DNA of 64,000 bases, from contig MVRS01000047.1 of assembly GCA_002067975.1 (NCBI GenBank), forward strand, positions 17,078-81,077, written 5' to 3'. The stretch is from Syntrophorhabdus sp. PtaU1.Bin058 (GTDB taxonomy: Bacteria > Desulfobacterota > Syntrophorhabdia > Syntrophorhabdales > Syntrophorhabdaceae). Each line of letters opens with the position of its first letter. Positions within the stretch are counted from its first letter, which is position 1. The notes under the pieces are model-generated. The model did no database searches and was not told the DNA's origin. It worked only from the letters and a program-made list of their open reading frames with translations. Made by a program: the position numbers and the translations under genes. This document shows, one piece after another, positions 1 to 8,573 of the stretch.

Positions 1-372
1 GTCGCGGAAGAGGATCGCCCTCTCTATGGAAAAGAGGATCTTTTCCATATTCACCGGTTTCAAGATATAGTCGAAGGCGCCGCCTTTAATTGCCTCCATC
101 GCGATCCCCGCGGTAGTCTGGCCGGTAAGGATGATCACCTTTGCAGTCAGGTTTTCAAGTATGTGCTGCAGGAGCTTTATCCCTTCATCGGGGGCGTTCT
201 CGTGCGGAGGCAATCCCAGGTCGAGTATGACAACACCGATATCCTCTTTCTCGAGGCACTCCATGGCCGCCTGACGATCACCGGCCTCAAATACGTTGTA
301 ATGCTCTTCCAAGGCAAAACGTATCTGTGAGCGCAACGCCCTATCGTCTTCTACTATAAGGACATTCACCAT
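1..372 (-). CDS. PEP-CTERM-type response regulator (PrsR-like), N-terminal part, cut by window edge
   Basis: This is the receiver domain of a response regulator, read from an ATG at 372 and running off the window start after 124 codons. The acidic pair ED (residues 8-9), the phospho-acceptor Asp51 in VVILDLGLPP, the T/G switch region (ILTGQT) and the KP pair near residue 106 are all visible. The DLGLPP motif followed by an extended acidic loop (HENAPDEG) is typical of the PEP-CTERM-box regulators (PrsR), which are NtrC-like sigma-54 activators linked to exopolysaccharide/exosortase loci. The AAA+ and DNA-binding parts would lie outside the window. The subfamily is inferred from the loop sequence; a generic NtrC-type regulator is the alternative. 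Confidence 0.8.
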   Translation of the reverse strand, partial: MVNVLIVEDDRALRSQIRFALEEHYNVFEAGDRQAAMECLEKEDIGVVILDLGLPPHENAPDEGIKLLQHILENLTAKVIILTGQTTAGIAMEAIKGGAFDYILKPVNMEKILFSIERAILFRD

Positions 373-398
373 AACAAATCCCGAAGCACGATTAAATC

Positions 399-464
399 CG
401 CAAGGCGTGAATCGTAAGGGGTGAGGGGGTTAAACCATTCACGCCCGACGCCTTACGTCTTTAC
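399..464. repeat. Heptad inverted repeat, family A (CGTRAGN)
   Basis: Left arm of CGTRAGN-like heptads (GGCGTGA, ATCGTAA, GGGGTGA), a GGGGTTAAAC centre, and a right arm of complementary heptads (CCCGACG, CCTTACG). It lies between the divergent response regulator and lytic transglycosylase genes. Confidence 0.75.
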
Positions 465-530
465 TCTTTTAACCGGTTCTCATTATATTATCCACAAAAT
501 TGTTTGCTTTTCATAGCTTTTTTTATATAA

Positions 531-1076
531 TTGAAAAAAATGCGCTGGATAATCCTCTGTACGATCTTAATGCCTTCCGTGCTCTTTGCCTTTTGTTTCG
601 AATATGCAGGCAATGAGTACGGCATCACCCCGGTAATCCTTGAGAGCATTGCGAAGGTCGAATCAAACCTTAATCCCAGGGCCGTAAACAGGAACAGGAA
701 CGGCTCCGTTGATATCGGCCTCATGCAGATCAATTCCGGGTGGTTGAAGACCCTTCAACTGAACCAGCAAGACCTGCTCAATGATGCCTGTCTCAACGCC
801 AGGGTCGGTGCGCAGATCCTGAGAAAATGCATCGACAGACATGGCCTGAACTGGGAGGCAATCGGCTGTTATAATGCAACAAGCAGGGATAAGAGGGTCG
901 ATTACGCCTGGAAGGTATTCAGGATATTGCAGAACGAACAGATGAAAAGAGGCGATATGCAAGGTGGGTCCGCTCAAAAAGGTTGTGACACGTCAGTAAT
1001 GGGCCATGAACAAAAGAGTTCTTCGCTCGTTTTTCGCGCAAGGGATATCACTGAAACAGAAGGAGAGACGCCGTGA
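531..1076 (+). CDS. Lytic transglycosylase, IagB/VirB1-like
   Basis: A secreted SLT-domain muramidase that would cleave peptidoglycan glycan strands, probably to open the wall for an envelope-spanning machine. A hydrophobic signal peptide (residues about 5-21) precedes the fold. The catalytic Glu44 lies in the ES motif (AKVESNLNP), followed by GLMQIN (63-68) and a YNA motif near residue 114. The frame opens with TTG at 531, but the in-frame ATG at 540 is an equally good start; no clear ribosome-binding site is visible for either. The stop overlaps the GTG start of the next gene by 4 bp, so the two are translationally coupled. The neighbouring MSHA-type pilus genes suggest a role in pilus insertion through the wall (inference). 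Confidence 0.85.
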   Translation: MKKMRWIILCTILMPSVLFAFCFEYAGNEYGITPVILESIAKVESNLNPRAVNRNRNGSVDIGLMQINSGWLKTLQLNQQDLLNDACLNARVGAQILRKCIDRHGLNWEAIGCYNATSRDKRVDYAWKVFRILQNEQMKRGDMQGGSAQKGCDTSVMGHEQKSSSLVFRARDITETEGETP

Positions 1077-2173
1077 GCCTTCTTGCAGACCTCCTTTCCA
1101 AAGTCAAACATCAGGACCAGCAAAGTTCCGTCCCTCCTGATTTAGCCCGGATCATCCAGAAATCAGCACAAAAGAAAAAGGTGGAACGGAAATTTATCAT
1201 CCTTCTTGTTTTTATGCTGTTGTTCGTCATTATCGGTTTCGGGGCAGTATACTTCTTCGAATCATACCTTACGTCACCATCAGGGGGTATTGCTGCGCGG
1301 CAAAATCCTGCTCCGAGGGAGACCCAAAGAAATATCCCTCCGGCCCCGTCTCCACCGCCTGTAACCCAGGGGGCTTCGATCGCCGGGCAAACACCGGAAG
1401 TAGCGCCCCCTGTATCTCAACCGGAAAACCAGGCCGAGCCGAAGGTCGCACCAAAGATCGAAGCGAAGTTGCCCCCTGCGGAGACTCAAAAACCTAAGAT
1501 AGAAACAACACCACAGCCTGCGGAGACAAAACAAGACCGTAAGGTAGCTGCAAGGCCCCGAACAACACAGCCGCCAAAAAGGTCCTCGGAAGCAAGCGAA
1601 AATCTTAAGGCCGAACGCGACACCCTTCTATACTCAGCAAGGTCTAACGAGTACAACAAAAATTACAGCCAGGCCATTACGGATTACAAAAAGGCCCTGG
1701 AAAAAGACCCCAGGAACTATCTTATCATGAACAGCCTCGCAAGCACTCTGATAAAAACAGGCTCTTTCGAAGAATCGATCAGGTATTCAAGGAATGCCCT
1801 CGACTATCAGAAAAACTATATCCCTGCCCTTATAAACCTCGGTATAGCATATATACAAAGCGGTAATATGACGGAGGGAGAGACATATCTCACACGGGCA
1901 CGGACAATTGATCCAACGAACAAGGTAGTCCTCCTCAACCTCGCCTTGCTCTACGAGAGGCTCCCGAATTATCAGGAGTCACTGGCACATTTCCAGAAAT
2001 TATTGGAGATGAAAGACATCAGGGGTTATCTCGGTATGGCAAGGGTCCTGGAGAAGCAGGGAAAGCGCCTCGAGGCAGAGAGGGTCTATAGAAATATACT
2101 GTCGATGGATGATGTGGACCCCCAAACCAAGCAATTCGCGAACGAACGCATTCTCGCAATAGGCAACAGATAG
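1073..2173 (+). CDS. Membrane-anchored TPR protein, MshN-like pilus assembly factor
   Basis: A bitopic inner-membrane protein: cytoplasmic head of about 39 residues, one membrane helix (40-62), a long Pro/Glu/Lys-rich periplasmic linker (about 75-170) and four or more TPR-like helical repeats from about 185 to the end. This layout matches MshN of the MSHA pilus, and the convergent operon supplies the other Msh-type components. TPR proteins of this type scaffold secretin or pilus assembly. The start is a GTG that overlaps the preceding stop codon. Function is inferred from layout and context; the TPR repeats are divergent. Confidence 0.75.
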   Translation: MSLLADLLSKVKHQDQQSSVPPDLARIIQKSAQKKKVERKFIILLVFMLLFVIIGFGAVYFFESYLTSPSGGIAARQNPAPRETQRNIPPAPSPPPVTQGASIAGQTPEVAPPVSQPENQAEPKVAPKIEAKLPPAETQKPKIETTPQPAETKQDRKVAARPRTTQPPKRSSEASENLKAERDTLLYSARSNEYNKNYSQAITDYKKALEKDPRNYLIMNSLASTLIKTGSFEESIRYSRNALDYQKNYIPALINLGIAYIQSGNMTEGETYLTRARTIDPTNKVVLLNLALLYERLPNYQESLAHFQKLLEMKDIRGYLGMARVLEKQGKRLEAERVYRNILSMDDVDPQTKQFANERILAIGNR

Positions 2174-2185
2174 AACAACGGAAAC

Positions 2186-2247
2186 CCGTGAGGCGTCAGT
2201 CGTTAGGCGATTTAACCCCTTACGACTTACGATCCATGACTTACGGA
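2186..2247. repeat. Heptad inverted repeat, family A
   Basis: Heptads CGTGAGG, CGTCAGT, CGTTAGG form the left arm; a TTTAACCCC centre is followed by TTACGAC, TTACGAT and a further TTACGGA. It fills the 83-bp gap between two convergent genes, where a bidirectional terminator would be expected; no long T tract is seen. Confidence 0.75.
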
Positions 2248-2256
2248 TGTGTTGGC

Positions 2257-3513
2257 TTACCGTTTTCCCGTGATTGAACCTATGACGACAACCCGTTCGG
2301 ATATCCAGCACTCGTTCCCGTCAACGTTGCGTATCTTATACCATCTCCGGCCGATATCGTCTTTCTTCTCATCTATGACCCTGAATACCGATCCCCTGTT
2401 TGCCCATGCAATTTTCTCTGTTTCGATTGACGGACCTTTTCTCAGGTTCGCTATCTCCACGCTTACCGTTAAAATCTTTTGCTGTCCATCCTGGACCGTC
2501 CTGGAAACCGATCCCGTTCCGGTATTTTGATCTTTTCCGGCATATATCGCTTGAGCACTCGTCCGGGGAGCGTTTGCCTGAGAAACAGCGGACCTCAGGT
2601 GGTTCACGTATTTGAAGGCGCCGAAGACAATCGCGACAATCAGGATGATACCCAGCACCCCGTATCCTGCAAACTTCAGATATCCCCTTGAGGGGGTTGT
2701 ATCCGCAAGATGATCAATGGCGTACTGTACGTGGTTCTTCTTGATCACCCCGTTTCCCGAAATAAAGGCGGCCATGAGTGCCCGTGAGGCGATTATATTG
2801 ATCAACCTCGGTATACCCTTCGACATACTATAGATCGCCTTTTTTGCGTCATCATCAAAATTTACGGAACCTCTCCCTGCCTTGATAAGCCTGAAATTGA
2901 TATAATCAGAGGTTTCACTCTTTGTCAGGGGTTTCAGTGTTGCCTTTATCGTTATTCGCTGGTTGAGCTGCTTCAGGTGGTCTGCCTGTAGTTTTTTTCT
3001 CAGTTCAGACTGGCCCATGAGGATGATCTGCAAAAGCTTTTCCTTCTCTGTCTCGAGATTTGAAAGGAGCCTCAATTCCTCAAGCGTCTCATCAGGTACG
3101 TTCTGGGCTTCATCAACGATGATGATGATCCTCCTGCCTGTCTCGGAGTGCCTGATAAGGATGTCCCTGAAGGCCTTGATCATCTCATTCTTGTTGACCG
3201 ACGGCAATTTTACGTTGATGTCTTCCAGTACGGCCTGCAGGAACTCTTCCGGAGAAAGCCGTGGGGTCATGATCAGGGCGATCTCTGCCTTGTCCTTCCA
3301 GTTGTCGATAAGTATTCTCAGGATCGTCGTCTTCCCCGTGCCGGGTTCGCCTACAACAAGCGAAAAACCCTCTTTCTGCTCTATGGCATAGTTCAGCGAC
3401 GTCAATATCTCGTTATGTTCCTGGGATGGATAATAATACAGGGGGTCGGGCGTGAGCCTGAAAGGGTCGTCCGTTAGATTAAAAAATTTCAGATAATCCA
3501 TTGCAATCATCAC
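2257..3513 (-). CDS. ExeA/MshM-like AAA+ ATPase with periplasmic SH3 domain
   Basis: An inner-membrane ATPase of the GspA/ExeA/MshM family. The AAA+ domain has Walker A GEPGTGKT (55-62) and Walker B IIIIVDEAQ (D134, E135). A membrane helix follows at about 277-297, then a periplasmic bacterial SH3 domain (about 345-405), which probably touches peptidoglycan. ExeA of Aeromonas helps the secretin pass through or assemble in the wall; MshM is the pilus counterpart. The start overlaps the upstream platform-protein stop by 4 bp; an internal ATG at codon 5 (MDYLKFFNL) is an alternative start. It is the last gene of the - strand MSHA-like operon. Its family paralogue lies at 34425-35894. Confidence 0.88.
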   Translation of the reverse strand: MMIAMDYLKFFNLTDDPFRLTPDPLYYYPSQEHNEILTSLNYAIEQKEGFSLVVGEPGTGKTTILRILIDNWKDKAEIALIMTPRLSPEEFLQAVLEDINVKLPSVNKNEMIKAFRDILIRHSETGRRIIIIVDEAQNVPDETLEELRLLSNLETEKEKLLQIILMGQSELRKKLQADHLKQLNQRITIKATLKPLTKSETSDYINFRLIKAGRGSVNFDDDAKKAIYSMSKGIPRLINIIASRALMAAFISGNGVIKKNHVQYAIDHLADTTPSRGYLKFAGYGVLGIILIVAIVFGAFKYVNHLRSAVSQANAPRTSAQAIYAGKDQNTGTGSVSRTVQDGQQKILTVSVEIANLRKGPSIETEKIAWANRGSVFRVIDEKKDDIGRRWYKIRNVDGNECWISERVVVIGSITGKR

Positions 3514-4724
3514 TTATCAAATTTTGTAACAACGTCATAGATGGGCAGCAAAAGACCAATAATAATCACTGCGAATATAATGCCAACCACTGTTATCATT
3601 AAGGGCTCTATCGTCTTTCCCAGCTTTTCGGAGATGTCGCCCAATCTTTTATAGTAATAATTAGAGAGGAACCCGAACTGATTGTCAAGATTACCGCTCG
3701 ATTCACCGATATCCACCATCCTTATTACCAGGGGAGAAAAAACGCTTTGCTGCCTCATCGCATCCGATATCCTGCTGCCGGTCATGATCTGGTCTTTTAT
3801 CTTTAAAAGGACCCTCTTGAAGACTTCAGAGCCTATGGCGTTCCCCACAATGACAAGCGATCTGTCTATCGTAATACCCGCCACAATAAGGATCCTTAAC
3901 TGTTCGGAAAACATCGCAAGAAGTTTGTTGTAAATAAATTGCTTAATAAGCGGCAGTTTTATCTTCAGTAAATCGATATAAAACCGCGTGCCCTCCTTCT
4001 GCTTCATGATCTTTAATATGATGAAAAAGGCCACCGGCACTAAAAGTATTATGTACCAGTAAGCCTTCATGAGGTTGCTGATAGAGAACAGGAACTTCGT
4101 TAAAAAGGGCAACGGAATGCCCATATCTTTTATGATCATCATGATCTTCGGCAAGACATAGACCATCCAGAATACCAGCGCACCCCCGGTTACAACTAAG
4201 GCAAAGACCGGATAGATGAGGGCCCGCTTCACCATAGCGGCCAGGTCTTCCATCTTTTGCAGATGTTCGGCCACCTCTGCGATGCTCCCCTCAAGCCGTC
4301 CCGTCTCTTCGCCGATCGTGGCAAGCCTGATAAATATATCCGGAAATACGCCCGGATGCTGGGCAAGGGCACTGGAAAAACTCGTACCTGACTGGATCCT
4401 GTCCCGTATATCATCCACAACTCGACTGAGGTATTTGTTGTCCAACGTGTGACTGATATCGTCGAGGGCATCAAGGATAGGGATGCCCGCCTTCATGATC
4501 ACGGAAAGGTTCGTCGCAAACTCAGCAACCTCGCTCCTTTTGACCTTCCAGAAAGAAAGGCTTCTCGTAATACCCGAGGTAAGCCTGCTTGCCCTTACTA
4601 CGTCCAGCACATTCAACCCGCGGGAAGCAAGATCACCATAGACCGCCTCTATGGTATCTGCATCGGTAGTGCCGCTCTTCAAAACCCCGTCCTGGTCAAT
4701 TGCTTTATATAAAAAAGTACTCAT
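3510..4724 (-). CDS. Pilus platform protein, GspF/PilC/MshG family
   Basis: Polytopic inner-membrane platform protein that couples the assembly ATPase to pilin extrusion. Two homologous GspF cytoplasmic domains (about 65-190 and 265-390) are each followed by hydrophobic segments (about 170-195, 220-240 and 375-400), and the protein has the usual family length. The sequences EFATNLSVIMKAGIPIL and SEQLRILIVAGITID are the two matching repeat starts. It lies between the ATPase (upstream, 88-bp gap filled by a heptad repeat) and the ExeA-like gene (4-bp overlap). MshG-like by context. It is clearly different in sequence from the second platform protein at 17439-18665. Confidence 0.93.
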   Translation of the reverse strand: MSTFLYKAIDQDGVLKSGTTDADTIEAVYGDLASRGLNVLDVVRASRLTSGITRSLSFWKVKRSEVAEFATNLSVIMKAGIPILDALDDISHTLDNKYLSRVVDDIRDRIQSGTSFSSALAQHPGVFPDIFIRLATIGEETGRLEGSIAEVAEHLQKMEDLAAMVKRALIYPVFALVVTGGALVFWMVYVLPKIMMIIKDMGIPLPFLTKFLFSISNLMKAYWYIILLVPVAFFIILKIMKQKEGTRFYIDLLKIKLPLIKQFIYNKLLAMFSEQLRILIVAGITIDRSLVIVGNAIGSEVFKRVLLKIKDQIMTGSRISDAMRQQSVFSPLVIRMVDIGESSGNLDNQFGFLSNYYYKRLGDISEKLGKTIEPLMITVVGIIFAVIIIGLLLPIYDVVTKFDK

Positions 4725-4747
4725 TTTTTAACTGATCATAACATACC

Positions 4748-4799
4748 CGTAAGTCGTGAGACGTAAGAGGTTAAATCGCCTAACGCCTGACGTCTTTAC
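4748..4799. repeat. Heptad inverted repeat, family A (clearest example)
   Basis: Left arm: CGTAAGT (4748), CGTGAGA (4755), CGTAAGA (4762). Centre GGTTAAATCG (4769-4778). Right arm: CCTAACG (4779), CCTGACG (4786), then TCTTTAC. The arms read as the same CGTNAGN heptad on opposite strands. It lies within the MSHA-like operon. Confidence 0.85.
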
Positions 4800-4812
4800 A
4801 CTCCGGGCAGTT

Positions 4813-6462
4813 TCACCCTGCCACCCTCAACACCTCGTCGATTGTTGTAATGCCCTGAACAACCTTCCGGATCGCATGGTTCTTTAACGGCCTCATCCCT
4901 TTCTGAATCGCCTTTTCTTTAATTGCAGGCGCTGAGGCGCCCTCGTAGATCATCTGTTTGATCTCGTCGTCTACAACGAGTATTTCACCGATGACGGTCC
5001 TGCCCGCATACCCTGTATTATTACACTTGGCGCATCCGGCGCCCTTGAAGGCCTTTGTTTCGGTAATGCCATGTTCCCGGAGGATTGCAGCCTCGTGATC
5101 GTCCAGCGTATACTCGACCCTACAGAAGCTGCATATCTTCCGTACCAGCCTCTGAGCGACAATAGCAAGCAGTGACGAGGACATAAGGTACTTGTCCACG
5201 TTGAGGTCAATGAGCCTCGGTATGGATGTTACCGCATCGTTCGTGTGAAGCGTTGTAATGACAAGGTGGCCGGTGATGGATGCCCTGATCGCTATCTTCG
5301 CCGTCTCTTCGTCCCTTATCTCACCGAGAAGGATCACGTCAGGGTCCTGCCTCATGAAATTTCTCCCTGCAAGGGCAAAGTCGTATCCTGCCCGTTCAAG
5401 TACCTGGGTCTGTCGTATAAAACTGAGCTTGTACTCAACAGGGTCCTCGACGGTCAGCACGTTCCTTTCAAGGATATTCACTTCCCGCAATGCCGAGTAG
5501 AGTGTCGTTGTCTTCCCGCTGCCCGTTGGTCCGGTGATAAGGATGACGCCGAATGGTTTTTGAAAAAGCGACCTGATGCTTTGGGTGTCTTCAGGATCAA
5601 ATCCAAGGGCCTCCATCTGAAGCAAGGTCCCCTTCCCGGACAGAACCCTCATAACGACATTTTCTCCATAGATGGTGGGAATGGTGGATACGCGGATATC
5701 ATATCCTTTATTCAGAAAGACAAAGGTAAAGGCGCCGTCCTGCGGCAATCTCGTTTCTGCTATATCCAGGTGGGAGAGGATCTTTATCCTTGACACAATA
5801 CCAATATGGATCGCTCTGGGCAGACAGTGTCCGAATTGCAGAACACCGTCGATGCGGTAAAAGACCTGTGTTACGTCGGCAGTGGGCGCAAAATGGATAT
5901 CGGTGGCGTTGTTCCGTATCCCTTCCACGATCAGCATATCCGTCATCGATACGACGTCGTTGCCTGTCGGAGAACCTGTCGTCTGAACAGCCTGAACAAT
6001 CTTCTCCATCTGCTGATAGATGGGATTCTCAAGGAAATAATAGGCCTTTTCCATGGCATCATAGTAAGCGTCGCGATCAACGATATAGATCCTTGCCTGC
6101 TTCTTTGTGATGCGGGTGACCGTGTCGATGGCCTTTATATTGCCAGGTTCCGTGATCCCGATACTTACCTTCCCATCTTCCAGATCAAGGGGGATAAACT
6201 GGTTTTTTTCCGCGACGTCTTTCGGAACAAGCCGCAAGGCCTCCTCTGAGATAACGAATTCATCGAGATCTACAAACCCTATACCTGACTGTTCGGCAAG
6301 GATCTGCCCCCGCTCTTTTGCCGATAAAAATCCGAGCTTGACAAGGACATCGCCCAGGAGGTCCCCTGTAATCTTACTCTGGATAAGGGCGATATCGAGC
6401 TTTTTGTCGGTAATCAATCCCCGTGCCTTGAGGATATCGCCTATCTTGACAGGTACCGCCAT
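4813..6462 (-). CDS. Pilus assembly ATPase, GspE/PilB/MshE family
   Basis: Cytoplasmic hexameric ATPase for pilus extension. The N-terminal MshEN-type domain (1-150) has two repeats (residues 6-28 and about 35-60). The first repeat begins with Lys6 where the c-di-GMP-binding motif normally has Arg. The C-terminal ATPase shows Walker A GPTGSGKT, the Asp box and Walker B region ending LLGEIRDEET, the His box GHLVITTLHTND, and a four-Cys metal site (CSFC and CAKC). The length (549) is normal for the family. It lies directly downstream of the secretin, in Msh-like order. A PilB paralogue lies at 18669-20369. Whether c-di-GMP binding survives the Arg-to-Lys change cannot be told from the sequence. 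Confidence 0.93.
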   Translation of the reverse strand: MAVPVKIGDILKARGLITDKKLDIALIQSKITGDLLGDVLVKLGFLSAKERGQILAEQSGIGFVDLDEFVISEEALRLVPKDVAEKNQFIPLDLEDGKVSIGITEPGNIKAIDTVTRITKKQARIYIVDRDAYYDAMEKAYYFLENPIYQQMEKIVQAVQTTGSPTGNDVVSMTDMLIVEGIRNNATDIHFAPTADVTQVFYRIDGVLQFGHCLPRAIHIGIVSRIKILSHLDIAETRLPQDGAFTFVFLNKGYDIRVSTIPTIYGENVVMRVLSGKGTLLQMEALGFDPEDTQSIRSLFQKPFGVILITGPTGSGKTTTLYSALREVNILERNVLTVEDPVEYKLSFIRQTQVLERAGYDFALAGRNFMRQDPDVILLGEIRDEETAKIAIRASITGHLVITTLHTNDAVTSIPRLIDLNVDKYLMSSSLLAIVAQRLVRKICSFCRVEYTLDDHEAAILREHGITETKAFKGAGCAKCNNTGYAGRTVIGEILVVDDEIKQMIYEGASAPAIKEKAIQKGMRPLKNHAIRKVVQGITTIDEVLRVAG

Positions 6463-6495
6463 ATAAAAACCCCCTCCTTAGCTCATAGAATACAA

Positions 6496-6528
6496 GGGGA
6501 AAGGTTAAACATTTCACCTTTCACTTCG
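6496..6528. repeat. Heptad inverted repeat, GTGAAAG/CTTTCAC type
   Basis: A short version of the heptad design: GGGGAAAGGTTAAAC is followed by ATTTCAC, CTTTCAC. Located between the secretin and ATPase genes. The related TTTTACA, TTTCACT, TTTCACG run occurs at 11423-11443. Confidence 0.5.
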
Positions 6529-6541
6529 TGTTCCTGAATCT

Positions 6542-8140
6542 TTACATATTCACCAGCACCGGCTGCAGGACTATAACGAGCTCGGTCTTGCGTTCCAGCT
6601 TATTACGGCTTTTGAACAGATACCCGAGGAGCGGGATATTGCCGAGAAAGGGCACCTGGTCATCGGTCACCGACTCCTTCTGCTGTATCAGCCCCCCGAT
6701 AACGATGATGTCTCCATGCCTCACCTTAACGGTGGTGCTCAGTTGCCTCAGGTCAACGGTCGGCAGCGACAGCTCGACAACCGTCGGGGTTCCTACATTC
6801 TTCGTGGTAAATTTCACCAGGTCCGATACGATAGGAGTTACCGTGAGAGATATCTCTCCACTTTCGTTGATGTATGGAAGGATGCCGATAAGGATGCCGG
6901 AGAGCACGCTGTTCGTATCAACGGTAAAGGTTGTGACCGTGGAGGTCCCTCCGGTGGTCGTCGTCTCGACCTTCGAGATGTACGCCTCGTTTCTTCCCAC
7001 AGTCAAAAGTGCTGTCTGTCCGTTCATGATGTTTAGCTTTGGATTCGAAAGCGTTCTGACCTCGCCCTGTTCTTCGAGGGCCTGCATTGTAAAATTTAAA
7101 TCCCCTTCAGCGCCCCCGAAGCTCGGTGCGCCGGCGATCGTAAAAACAGGGCCCGTATTTGGCACCACAGTATTGAAACGTGTTGTACCGAAGGTAAAGC
7201 TGCTTGTAGTCCTCCCTGCGCTCGTCATGAACCGGTCTACCAATGTCCAGTCAATACCGAACTGGAATGTGTCGGCAAGGGTAACCTCTATTACTCTCGC
7301 CTCTATCATAACCTGCCTGCTTATAGCCCTCTTCACTGACTTGATGTAATCTTCGACCCTCTGGAGGTTTTTCTTCGATGCAGTTACATAGACCATACCG
7401 GTGAGCCTGTTGATGGTACAGCCCTGCTGAGCTTCTGCTGCGGCTCCCCCTGCGCCCGCCCCACCTGTCTGTATCCCCAGTATGCTATTGATGGATCTTT
7501 CTATTGCATCCCAGAATTTGAAGGCCGTCTCGTCGCTTTTGATATTTTGCGTTACGCTTCCCTTGATAGATGCACTGCTGCCGCCGCCTCCGCCGCTGCC
7601 CGATGGGGTTATATTCATAGCGCCGCCGAATATATCTCCCCCCACATCGACCCCGTAGGTCTGGGTCATGGCGGGATGACCGAGTTCGAACATCCTTGTA
7701 TCTACAGCCTTCACGACAAGGAGGTTTTCCTGAACCTTATAAAAGTAGTCAACAGCCGCAAAGATCGTGTTCAGGGCGTTTTCAGCGGTTACGTTCTTGA
7801 GGGTGAGGTTCACCTCTGTTTCAGGATCAACGCCTTTTTCCATCACAAGATTGAGGCTCGTTGCCTCTGCAATGACGTGGAGGACATCCCTGAGGGGCGT
7901 CTTCCGCGCAGCGATATCGACAATCCTCGTTTTCAGGGGAGAGACATCTTCGGCCACAGGGACAAACTCAGGTATTTTTGGCGGTACCGGCGACGGTCTC
8001 TCTACCTTTGTCTTTCTCAGTTCCTCAGGGATCTTTACCTCCCGCTTGATGTTCGGTTGAGACAGGCTGCACGACAAGAGGGCACAACATACACAAAAAC
8101 ATACAAAAATCCCGATCTTTGTTATCTTATTGTTAGCCAT
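6542..8140 (-). CDS. Outer-membrane secretin, MshL/PilQ/GspD family
   Basis: Forms the outer-membrane pore for the pilus. A lipoprotein signal is present (hydrophobic residues about 8-23, lipobox LLSC, Cys24). An STN-like short domain and an N-domain (about 70-150) follow, then a low-complexity Gly/Ser stretch (about 182-192). The secretin core runs from about 270 to the end, ending with the conserved VPFLGNIPLLGYLF signature. The Gly-rich insert and the position between the MshK-like and ATPase genes fit MshL. It overlaps the upstream gene by 19 bp. The secretin of the second pilus locus is at 24178-25662. Confidence 0.93.
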   Translation of the reverse strand: MANNKITKIGIFVCFCVCCALLSCSLSQPNIKREVKIPEELRKTKVERPSPVPPKIPEFVPVAEDVSPLKTRIVDIAARKTPLRDVLHVIAEATSLNLVMEKGVDPETEVNLTLKNVTAENALNTIFAAVDYFYKVQENLLVVKAVDTRMFELGHPAMTQTYGVDVGGDIFGGAMNITPSGSGGGGGSSASIKGSVTQNIKSDETAFKFWDAIERSINSILGIQTGGAGAGGAAAEAQQGCTINRLTGMVYVTASKKNLQRVEDYIKSVKRAISRQVMIEARVIEVTLADTFQFGIDWTLVDRFMTSAGRTTSSFTFGTTRFNTVVPNTGPVFTIAGAPSFGGAEGDLNFTMQALEEQGEVRTLSNPKLNIMNGQTALLTVGRNEAYISKVETTTTGGTSTVTTFTVDTNSVLSGILIGILPYINESGEISLTVTPIVSDLVKFTTKNVGTPTVVELSLPTVDLRQLSTTVKVRHGDIIVIGGLIQQKESVTDDQVPFLGNIPLLGYLFKSRNKLERKTELVIVLQPVLVNM

Positions 8141-8571
8141 CGCTCTCCCTCGTTATCTCTAAGTAATATACCATTTTTGTCGATCTTTTTGATCTGGCCG
8201 TTTTTCAATTTATCGCCTTCCCTTACAACCATCCCATCAACAATGGCAATCTTCGTGCGGTCTTTAATGAGAACCATGGAAACCCTCTGGCTTTCGCCTT
8301 TTTCCTCTCCCGGCGGAGCGAGCTTTGAAAGGTCCGCCGGAGGGAAATCCTTCTGGGTGTCTTCCGTCCCGGAAAAGGGACTGCTTACGCCGGTCACTAC
8401 AACAGGGGTCCTCTCGATGATCCCGACCTTTTCATAATTAAATTGTACCAGTTGTCTTTCATGGGGCAGCAGCGAAGGTTTCATGTTCACCATGGACATC
8501 CCAAATATTACCACAATAATGACAACAACGGTAATAACTATAAGACGGATAATATCTTTAAACGTTCCCAT
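8122..8571 (-). CDS. Small bitopic pilus assembly protein, MshK/PilP-like
   Basis: A 149-residue protein with one membrane helix (about 9-28) and a periplasmic domain. The C-terminal part (from about 95) reads as a short beta-rich domain with VLIKDRTKIAIVDGMVVREGD, resembling the GspC/PilP homology region that docks on the secretin N-domains. It sits exactly where mshK/pilP is expected, between the PilO-like gene (2-bp gap) and the secretin (19-bp overlap). Sequence similarity within this family is low, so the assignment depends mainly on order and topology. Confidence 0.65.
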   Translation of the reverse strand: MGTFKDIIRLIVITVVVIIVVIFGMSMVNMKPSLLPHERQLVQFNYEKVGIIERTPVVVTGVSSPFSGTEDTQKDFPPADLSKLAPPGEEKGESQRVSMVLIKDRTKIAIVDGMVVREGDKLKNGQIKKIDKNGILLRDNEGERWLTIR

Positions 8572-8573
8572 GT

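Noticed and set aside
399..464. CRISPR-like array in the heptad regions
   Set aside because: Units are 7 bp with no spacers, and no cas genes are seen.
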